The translations under genes were made by a program, and so were the position numbers. The notes below the pieces were generated by a model. It saw nothing but the letters and a program-made list of their open reading frames with translations. It did not search any database and had not been told where the DNA came from. DNA of 19,333 nt from Jaaginema sp046541115 (GTDB lineage Bacteria > Cyanobacteriota > Cyanobacteriia > Cyanobacteriales > Spirulinaceae), in the NCBI GenBank assembly GCA_046541115.1, contig JBKHDX010000074.1, positions 1-19,333 on the forward strand, given 5' to 3'. Position 1 is the first letter of the stretch. Each line of letters begins with the position of its first letter. This document shows positions 13,729-19,333 of this stretch, in pieces.

Positions 13729-13840
13729 CGATTAGTTACAAAGGGTCTATACGATATTCAATTGGCTTTTGAATGACCGCACTGAATAGGTTGAACAATC
13801 TTTTCTTTCCCTATCGTACAAAAAGAGCGATCGCTTTTAA

Positions 13841-13875
13841 CAGTTATCAGTAATCAGTCATCAGTCATCAGTGTT
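13841..13875. repeat. CAGTNAT heptad array
   Basis: Five heptamers: CAGTTAT, CAGTAAT, CAGTCAT, CAGTCAT, CAGTGTT. A third sequence class of heptad in the window, upstream of the kinase gene. Confidence 0.8.
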
Positions 13876-13880
13876 TGAGG

Positions 13881-13938
13881 CAGTGGGGAGAGGGGGAGGA
13901 GGGGGAAGAGTGGGAGGAGGGGGAGGAGGGGGAGGAAA
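13881..13938 (+). repeat. G-rich polypurine tract, partly period 9
   Basis: About 55 bases of almost pure purine on the plus strand, with T only near the start and at 13911. From 13912 it is a 9-base repeat (GGGAGGAGG, GGGAGGAGG, GGGAGGAAA). At least six runs of three or more G could allow a quadruplex or a triplex. Confidence 0.85.
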
Positions 13939-13977
13939 TTACCAATTACCTAATGCTGCGATTTGGGTGCAAAGCCT

Positions 13978-14068
13978 AACCAACAACCAATAACCAACAA
14001 CCAACAACCAATAACCAACAACCAATAACCAATAACCAACAACCAACAACCAACAACCAATAACCAAC
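13978..14068 (-). repeat. Heptad array, 13 x (AACCAAY), 3' of mnmE
   Basis: Thirteen perfect-register heptamers, AACCAAC or AACCAAT, end two bases before the mnmE stop codon (14071-14073, minus strand). The transcript-sense reading is RTTGGTT, the same as behind usp and psaD. This is the longest array in the window. Confidence 0.93.
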
Positions 14069-14070
14069 AA

Positions 14071-15453
14071 CTACTTCCCAATACAAAAACGACTGAAAAT
14101 GCGGTCGAGAATCGATTCGGTCATTTCCTCTCCGGTAATCTCTCCCAGGGCTTGTACTGCGTCCCGGAGGTCAATCGTCCAGAAATCGAGGGGGAGTTGA
14201 TTCGCAATGGTGTCTTGGACGCGAGATAGGGCGGTTTGGGCGCGAGATAGGGCGGCGGCTTGCCGTTGGTTGATGGCCAGATCGAGGTCGGCGGCGGTGA
14301 CTTCACCGAGTTGAATGCTGCTGAGAATGGCGGTTTCTAGGTCTTCTATGCCTTGGTTTTGGGCGGCGGCAGTTTTGACGATTTTAGCTTCGGTGGGGGG
14401 AAGATGGACGTTTTCGGGCGGTTTCAGGTCGATTTTGTTGAGGACGAAGATCGTGGGGCGGTCTTGGACTTGTTGGTAAATTAAATCGTCTTCGGTCGTC
14501 CAACCGGATACTGAGTCAATTACAAATAATACTAAATCGGCGGCTTGAGCGGCGGCTCGCGATCGCGCTACGCCGATTTTTTCGACGGTATCGACGGTAT
14601 CGCGAATCCCGGCGGTGTCGAGGACTTGCAATGGGATTCCCCCCACAATCAGTTGCGATTCGACTACATCCCGCGTCGTCCCCGGTAATTCGGTGACAAT
14701 GGCGCGATCGCTCTGACTCCAGGCATTGAGTAAACTGGATTTACCGACGTTAGGACGGCCGACAATGGCGACTTTGAGGCCGCTGCGGAGTAATTCGCCG
14801 CGATCGGCGGTGGCTAAAATGGTGTGAACTTGGGCTAAAACTTGCGTAATTTGCCCTTTAATCGCCGCTTCTCTTAAGGGGGGCAGGTCTTCTTCAAAGT
14901 CAATTCTCGCTTCGACTTCGGCTAGAATATCGAGACAAGTGTTGCGTAAGGCTCGGATGGGTGCAGCAAGTTTACCTTGGAGTCCCGCTAAGGCGATTTG
15001 CGAGGCTTGGGGCGATCGCGCACTCACTAAGTCTGCAATACTTTCGGCTTGGGTCAAGTCAATGCGACCATTCAGAAACGCCCGTAAAGCGAATTCTCCC
15101 GGTTGGGCTAACCTTGCCCCTTGTTCGATGCACAACCGCAAAACTTGTTGAACTGGTATAATGCCTCCGTGACAATGGAACTCTACCACATCCTCGCGAG
15201 TAAAGGAACGAGGGGAATACATCAGGAGTAGTAAAGCTTCATCAATAATTTTTTGGGTTTGGGGATGGCGAATATAACCATAGAGAATGCGGTGACTTTC
15301 CCAAGTTTGCTGTCCGGGTGCGTCGAACAAGGTTTGAGCAATGGCGATCGCGGTTGCACCAGATAAGCGCACAATACCAATGCTACCTTGATTGGGAACA
15401 ACCGCCGAGGCGATCGCGGCTATGGTTTCTCGTTGCAAAATCGGTTGAAGCAT
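14071..15453 (-). CDS. mnmE: tRNA uridine-5-carboxymethylaminomethyl(34) synthesis GTPase MnmE
   Basis: MnmE (TrmE) works with MnmG to modify the wobble uridine of tRNAs. The 460-residue product has the N-terminal folate-binding domain (about 1-120; REDVVEFHCHGG, GEFALRAFLNGRIDLTQAE), a helical domain and an inserted G domain. G1 is GRPNVGKSS (232-240), followed by TELPGTTRD, DTAG and NKID. The C-terminal CIGK is the invariant CxGK motif with the catalytic Cys. The gene is complete and of normal length. It is divergent from the first mscS-type gene across 50 bp. The stop codon touches a 13-unit heptad array. Confidence 0.97.
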   Translation of the reverse strand: MLQPILQRETIAAIASAVVPNQGSIGIVRLSGATAIAIAQTLFDAPGQQTWESHRILYGYIRHPQTQKIIDEALLLLMYSPRSFTREDVVEFHCHGGIIPVQQVLRLCIEQGARLAQPGEFALRAFLNGRIDLTQAESIADLVSARSPQASQIALAGLQGKLAAPIRALRNTCLDILAEVEARIDFEEDLPPLREAAIKGQITQVLAQVHTILATADRGELLRSGLKVAIVGRPNVGKSSLLNAWSQSDRAIVTELPGTTRDVVESQLIVGGIPLQVLDTAGIRDTVDTVEKIGVARSRAAAQAADLVLFVIDSVSGWTTEDDLIYQQVQDRPTIFVLNKIDLKPPENVHLPPTEAKIVKTAAAQNQGIEDLETAILSSIQLGEVTAADLDLAINQRQAAALSRAQTALSRVQDTIANQLPLDFWTIDLRDAVQALGEITGEEMTESILDRIFSRFCIGK

Positions 15454-15503
15454 AACGTACTCAAGTTTAGCATCTGGTCTGTGTTGTAAGGGCTTATGGC
15501 GAC

Positions 15504-16625
15504 ATGAAAAACGAACTTTTTTCGGCTAAAGATTTGGATTTACCGCAAATCGCGATCAGTCCAACGGTACTAAAGTATAGTTTATTAGGAGTCGCGATCG
15601 CGGTTTTGGGCTTCGCGATCTTTTACTTTTTTAAATTGGTCGGTAGTCGATTGGCGGGTTTAATTTCCCCCCAGTTTAAAGCAGGATATCAAAAAATTGT
15701 CGATCCTTACAAAACCTGGTTAACTTTAGCCTTATTATTGGTTTTAGCCGACCTAATTATTTTAATCTTTCCCACCCCCATTTGGGCAGAAACCCTCGAA
15801 ATTATTATTGGTATTTGTGCGGGAATTGCGCTAACTCTGGTGGGTTCGCGTTTATTTCGGCAATTGTTTGACCTGTATATTCTCGACGCAGCAATTCAGA
15901 GTAAGCGCAAAGTTGACAGCGAAATTTTAATTGTCTTAAAATGGCTCGGCAATACCGTCATTGCTTTTATTGTTTTTGCCATCTTTGCTCAAACCCATCA
16001 AATCAATATTTTTGGCTTAATTGCCAGTTTAGGAGTGGGGGGACTTGCCCTCGCATTTGCGGCTCAAAAAACCCTCGAACAAGTCTTAGGCGGCATTGTT
16101 TTATATATTGACCGTCCCTTCGTGGTTGATGATTATATCGGCTTACCCGACGACACTTTTGGCCGCGTTGAATCTATTGGTTTACGCTCTACTAAAATCC
16201 GGACTTCGGGGAAAGGAACTTTAGTTATTGTTCCTAATAATGCCCTCACCCAAATTAATATTGAAAACTTTACCGGAGCCAAAAAAGTTATCTCTTTAAT
16301 TTACTTAACCTTTCATCGGGTTTTACCCGGAGAAGAACAAGCCCTGATTCGTCAAATTATTATCGAATCAACCCAAGACATTTTCGGCATTGACCCCCGC
16401 AGTACCGAAGTTAAATTTACCAAAATGATTAAAGATGGCAAAGAAGCCATTACCCAAGCTCAAATCAACTTCTTTATTCTCGGTTCTGGGGAAGTTTCCA
16501 TGGATTTGCGTCGTCAACTCCTCGATATCGCCAACCAAAGTATTGCTCGTCAACTCAAGGAATATGGTATTGCTTTTGACGTAGAAGAACGCACGATTAA
16601 TGTAGATTCTCCTATTACCATTTAG
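15504..16625 (+). CDS. MscS-family mechanosensitive channel (first paralog)
   Basis: MscS-type channels open under membrane tension and release solutes on osmotic downshock. The 373-residue protein has hydrophobic segments near 22-45, 70-90, 97-116 and 148-165. The Gly/Ala-rich pore helix is at 171-189 (GLIASLGVGGLALAFAAQK). After it comes the beta domain signature DRPFVVDDYI, GRVESIGLRSTKIRT and VPNN, then the alpha/beta C-terminal domain. It is longer than E. coli MscS by an extra N-terminal membrane region but has no large periplasmic extension, so it is a small YnaI/MscS-like type. It is the first of two tandem paralogs, probably co-transcribed. Confidence 0.94.
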   Translation: MKNELFSAKDLDLPQIAISPTVLKYSLLGVAIAVLGFAIFYFFKLVGSRLAGLISPQFKAGYQKIVDPYKTWLTLALLLVLADLIILIFPTPIWAETLEIIIGICAGIALTLVGSRLFRQLFDLYILDAAIQSKRKVDSEILIVLKWLGNTVIAFIVFAIFAQTHQINIFGLIASLGVGGLALAFAAQKTLEQVLGGIVLYIDRPFVVDDYIGLPDDTFGRVESIGLRSTKIRTSGKGTLVIVPNNALTQINIENFTGAKKVISLIYLTFHRVLPGEEQALIRQIIIESTQDIFGIDPRSTEVKFTKMIKDGKEAITQAQINFFILGSGEVSMDLRRQLLDIANQSIARQLKEYGIAFDVEERTINVDSPITI

Positions 16626-16642
16626 TTACATTCCCCAAAATC

Positions 16643-17755
16643 ATGAATGCCGAAATGATTAGACTAGGATTTGATACTTTTATTGATTTCCTGATTCAGT
16701 ATAATATCCTCAATCTCCTTATTTTTGCCTTATTTGTAATTATCGCTTTAATCGTGGGTCGCTATACTCCCAGGATTTGTGCAGGCATTTTCAGCCGCTT
16801 TTTTCCCAATCGCGGCCTCAATGCTTATCACCAAGTTATCGATCCCCTCCAAACGGAATTTAAAGTTGCTGGAACATTAGTTTTACTCTCTATTTTTGCT
16901 TGGATTTGGTTACAAAGTTATTTCTTTTATGAGTTTATTAAACCCTTTTTGGATTTGGCGGTAGTCATCAGCGTGGCTTGGCTGATTTCCCGCTTATTTC
17001 GTCAACTCATTCGCATTTATGGCATCGATTTAATTCGGCGTTTTGGTTGGGAAGTAGACGAGCTTTTACTCATCTTTGAAACCGTAATGAATATCATTAT
17101 TGGTTTAATTGCCGTCAGCGCTTATGCCCAAAGTCAAAACTTCCCCCTTACCGGCTTACTTGCCGGGGTTTCTATTGGCGGTTTGGCCATTTCTTTTGCT
17201 GCTCAAAACACCCTACAACAGCTATTCGGAACTTTAGTTTTATACCTCGATCGCCCCTTTATTCCAGGGGAATATATTAGGCTGCCTAATGGGTCTTTAG
17301 GACGGGTTGAATCCGTGGGTTTACGCTCCACTAAAATCCGCACTGCCGCCAAAAGTACCTTAATGATTATCCCCAATTCCACCATGGCAAACTATGACAT
17401 TGAAAACATCACTCGCGGCAAAAAAGTCATGGTTTTGTTGTATCTCGATTTTACTCGTCAAATTACCCCCCCAGAAAAAGCCCTCGTCGAACAAATTACA
17501 AAAGAAAGTACCGACGTTTTATTTGGGATCGATCCGGGTAGCACCAAAATTACTTTACTTCAAAATGAAGAAACCGGGAACACTCGCGCCCGCGTCACCT
17601 TCTTCATTCTAGGGTCTTCGGAAAACTCGATTCAACTGCGAAAACGCTTACTCGAACTTGCGAATGATACCATTTCTAAACGTTTAGCAGAGTACGGTAT
17701 TAATTTTGAAAGTAAAGACCCGACTATTTATGTCGAATCTCCCGTTACGATTTAA
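16643..17755 (+). CDS. MscS-family mechanosensitive channel (second paralog)
   Basis: This 370-residue protein starts 17 bp after the previous stop and is a clear paralog with the same layout. Membrane segments lie near 20-40, 72-92, 98-115 and 146-162. The pore helix again starts at residue 171 (GLLAGVSIGGLAISFAAQN), then DRPFIPGEYI, GRVESVGLRSTKIRT and IPNS. Both end in the same pattern, (V/Y)xVxSPxTI. The tight spacing suggests one transcript and perhaps mixed heptamers or different gating thresholds, which is inference. ATG at 16643 is preferred; another ATG lies four codons later. No clear Shine-Dalgarno is present. Confidence 0.93.
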   Translation: MNAEMIRLGFDTFIDFLIQYNILNLLIFALFVIIALIVGRYTPRICAGIFSRFFPNRGLNAYHQVIDPLQTEFKVAGTLVLLSIFAWIWLQSYFFYEFIKPFLDLAVVISVAWLISRLFRQLIRIYGIDLIRRFGWEVDELLLIFETVMNIIIGLIAVSAYAQSQNFPLTGLLAGVSIGGLAISFAAQNTLQQLFGTLVLYLDRPFIPGEYIRLPNGSLGRVESVGLRSTKIRTAAKSTLMIIPNSTMANYDIENITRGKKVMVLLYLDFTRQITPPEKALVEQITKESTDVLFGIDPGSTKITLLQNEETGNTRARVTFFILGSSENSIQLRKRLLELANDTISKRLAEYGINFESKDPTIYVESPVTI

Positions 17756-17873
17756 ATAGGGTGTGCGAAATTTACTGGGATCAAATCGTAGAACAATCAA
17801 GATATAAGTTAACTTAGTTAGAGAGTGCCTGCTTGCTTATCATATTTTCTACTCTCCCAAAGTGTCTGCCTGC

Positions 17874-18419
17874 ATGAGAGATCGCAATCCTGTATTGACT
17901 AAGCCTAAACCCAAGCCCAATCGCCCCTCCCGTCCCAAAAAACCCCGTTCTTGGTGGGAAAAACGCTGGCGCTATTGTTATTATCGTTTATTGCGTTTGC
18001 GCGACCATCCTCATACCATCGCGCGGGGTTTGGCTTCGGGGGTATTTGCTGGCTGTTTTCCCTTTTTTGGCTTACAAACTTTGATTGGTGTTTTACTCGC
18101 AACCCTACTTCGAGGCAATAAGTTTGTGGCAGCAGCAGGAACTTGGATTAGCAATCCTTTTACTTATGTGCCAATTTTCGCCTTTAATTTCCATGTCGGT
18201 CAACTGTTGCTGAGAAGCTACGATTTATCCATTGATGATATTAGCGATTGGCAATCGGTGGATTTTATGGAATTGGGGTCGCAGTTTGTTTGGACGTTGC
18301 TGGTCGGCTGTAGTGTGGTGGGTACGGGTTGCGCGATCGCGAGCTACTTCCTGAGTTTACACCTATTTAAACGTCTCCACAAAATTCGCTCCCAACGGCG
18401 CGATCGTCGCTACTGGTAA
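17874..18419 (+). CDS. DUF2062 membrane protein
   Basis: From the ATG at 17874 the protein has 181 residues; an in-frame GTG at 17862 would add four. A basic, Pro/Lys-rich N-terminal tail (PKPKPNRPSRPKKPRSWWEK) is followed by the DUF2062 core: HPHTIARGLASGVFAGCFPF, GLQTLIGVLLATLLRGNK and WISNPFTYVPIFAFN. The WxxNP(F/W)T element is typical of the family. Two or three membrane segments are visible, the last around residues 138-160, and the tail is basic. The family's function is unknown. The gene follows the mscS pair in the same direction after 118 bp, with an inverted repeat (GAGAGT 17821-17826, ACTCTC 17851-17856) between, so it may have its own promoter. Confidence 0.88.
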   Translation: MRDRNPVLTKPKPKPNRPSRPKKPRSWWEKRWRYCYYRLLRLRDHPHTIARGLASGVFAGCFPFFGLQTLIGVLLATLLRGNKFVAAAGTWISNPFTYVPIFAFNFHVGQLLLRSYDLSIDDISDWQSVDFMELGSQFVWTLLVGCSVVGTGCAIASYFLSLHLFKRLHKIRSQRRDRRYW

Positions 18420-18482
18420 ATTGCATAACCTATACTGCCTACAGAAATATACTAAAGCAACTGTTGTTTCGCACTCTGACTC

Positions 18483-19333
18483 ATGGCAAAATCTACCCGC
18501 AACCCCCTCAAACACCTTGCAGGCGGCTTCCTTCTCCTGAGTCTCCACCTCGGTACACTCCCCACCCTAGCCCAAACCGAACCCACCGCCACCACCGAAC
18601 AAGCCGCCCAACTCGCAGAAGCCGAACGCCTTAACGAACAAGTAGAACAACTGATTGAGCAAGGTCAGTATGAAACAGCATTTCCTTTAGCCCAACAAGC
18701 CGTAGCCATTCGCGAACAACTCTTAGGCACAAATCATCCCGACTTTGCCACTAGCCTCAACAACCTGGCAGAATTGCATTTCTACTTAGGAGATACGAAT
18801 ACCGCTCTCTCCCTTACTCAACGTTCTCTAGCCATCCGCGAAGAAGTTTTAGGTGAAGACCATCCTGACTTTGCCAAGAGTCTTAATAACTTGGCTTATC
18901 TATACCAAGTCATGGGGAACTACAGTGAAGCCGAACCCCTCTTCCAACGTTCCTTAGCCATCCTCGAACAAGCCTTGGGTCACGACCATCCTGACTTTGC
19001 CAAGAACCTCAACAACTTGGCATTACTGTACCAAGTCATGGGGAACTACAGCGAAGCCGAACCCCTCCATCAACGTGCTTTAGCCATCCGCGAACAAGTA
19101 CTAGGTCGCGACCATTTCGATGTTGCTGTCAGTCTCAACAACTTGGCAGAACTGTACTCGAATATAGGGAACTACAGTAAAGCCGAACCCCTCTACCAAC
19201 GCGCCTTAGCCATCCTCGAACAAGCTTTCGGCGGCGACCATCCCCACGTTGCAACAGCTCTCAGCAACTTGGCAAATTTGTACCAAAATGTAGGGAACTA
19301 CAGCGAAGCCGAACCCCTCTACCAACGTTCCTT
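18483..19333 (+). CDS. Exported kinesin-light-chain-type TPR protein, partial
   Basis: An open frame of 283 codons runs off the right edge without a stop. It starts MAKSTRNPLKHLAGG and has a signal peptide ending near LPTLAQ. A Glu/Gln-rich helix is followed by at least five 42-residue TPR units of the kinesin-light-chain type (LNNLAxLYxxxGNYSEAEPL, then QRxLAIxEQxLGxDHPD). The units are 126 bp each and nearly identical in parts: the stretch at 18905 recurs at 19031. In cyanobacteria such arrays often precede a CHAT protease-like domain, but that part is outside the window, so it is not claimed. The unit number is likely to vary between strains by recombination. Confidence 0.9.
   Translation, partial: MAKSTRNPLKHLAGGFLLLSLHLGTLPTLAQTEPTATTEQAAQLAEAERLNEQVEQLIEQGQYETAFPLAQQAVAIREQLLGTNHPDFATSLNNLAELHFYLGDTNTALSLTQRSLAIREEVLGEDHPDFAKSLNNLAYLYQVMGNYSEAEPLFQRSLAILEQALGHDHPDFAKNLNNLALLYQVMGNYSEAEPLHQRALAIREQVLGRDHFDVAVSLNNLAELYSNIGNYSKAEPLYQRALAILEQAFGGDHPHVATALSNLANLYQNVGNYSEAEPLYQRS

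Larger units (their letters stand above)
13729..14070. other. Gene-free stretch between kinase and mnmE
   Basis: These 342 bases hold no gene. They contain the kinase upstream region with a HIP1 site near 13828, CAGTMAT heptads, a polypurine G-rich tract, two AATTACC heptads (13937-13950) and a 13-unit AACCAAY array reaching the mnmE stop codon. Confidence 0.85.
325..18340. repeat. Dispersed HIP1 palindromes (GCGATCGC)
   Basis: The octamer GCGATCGC occurs at least 30 times across the window, in genes and spacers alike (for example 325-332, 4347-4354, 5139-5146, 18333-18340). HIP1 is the highly iterated palindrome of many cyanobacterial genomes. Together with psaD it identifies the source as a cyanobacterium. 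The coordinates span the first and last copies I noted. Confidence 0.95.

Noticed and set aside
13978..14068. Heptad array as a CRISPR or minisatellite coding repeat
   Set aside because: Units are contiguous 7-mers with no spacers, and no cas genes are nearby. The array is not in a reading frame of any gene.

Overview
The window is cyanobacterial chromosome. It encodes the photosystem I subunit PsaD, and the HIP1 palindrome GCGATCGC occurs at least 30 times (less than one expected by chance), both strong cyanobacterial markers. Tandem heptanucleotide arrays (AACCAAY, AATTACC, CAGTMAT types), known as STRRs from filamentous cyanobacteria, fill many intergenic spaces. I would guess a filamentous non-heterocystous type, but the genus cannot be fixed from the sequence alone.

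Layout. 1-4830: a universal stress protein gene (+), then on the minus strand a secreted TPR protein, a THUMP-domain RNA methyltransferase, and a small uncharacterised cluster (208-aa unknown protein, 130-aa receiver lacking its phospho-acceptor Asp, 76-aa zinc-ribbon protein). 4941-5594: a HAD/beta-phosphoglucomutase-like hydrolase (+), convergent with trpE (-, anthranilate synthase I); three hairpins lie between them. 7363-7814: a gene-free stretch with heptad arrays and a 253-265 bp element with imperfect terminal inverted repeats that looks like a MITE or IS remnant. 7815-8243: psaD (-), with a good match to an RpaB-type HLR1 motif upstream. 8484-13728: two large signalling genes that converge and overlap by 56 bp, a REC-PASx4-GGDEF-EAL c-di-GMP enzyme (+) and a DICT-GAF-histidine kinase (-). 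13729-14070: kinase upstream region with heptads and a G-rich polypurine tract. 14071-15453: mnmE (-). 15504-17755: tandem paralogous MscS-type channels (+). 17874-18419: DUF2062 membrane protein (+). 18483-19333: start of a kinesin-light-chain-type TPR protein (+) running off the window.

Most genes are ordinary core functions (photosynthesis, tryptophan, tRNA modification, osmotic protection, signalling). What stands out is the short-repeat landscape. Heptad arrays start or end flush with stop codons of usp and mnmE, supply the last codons of the TPR gene, occupy the Shine-Dalgarno region of trpE, and create two alternative hairpins at the methyltransferase start codon, one of which would mask the AUG. 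Two separate receiver domains have lost the phospho-acceptor Asp. I see no phage, CRISPR array, intact transposase, tRNA or rRNA. No complete, clearly novel multi-gene system is proven; the best candidates are the 3482-4814 cluster and the repeat-based leader at 3354-3387.
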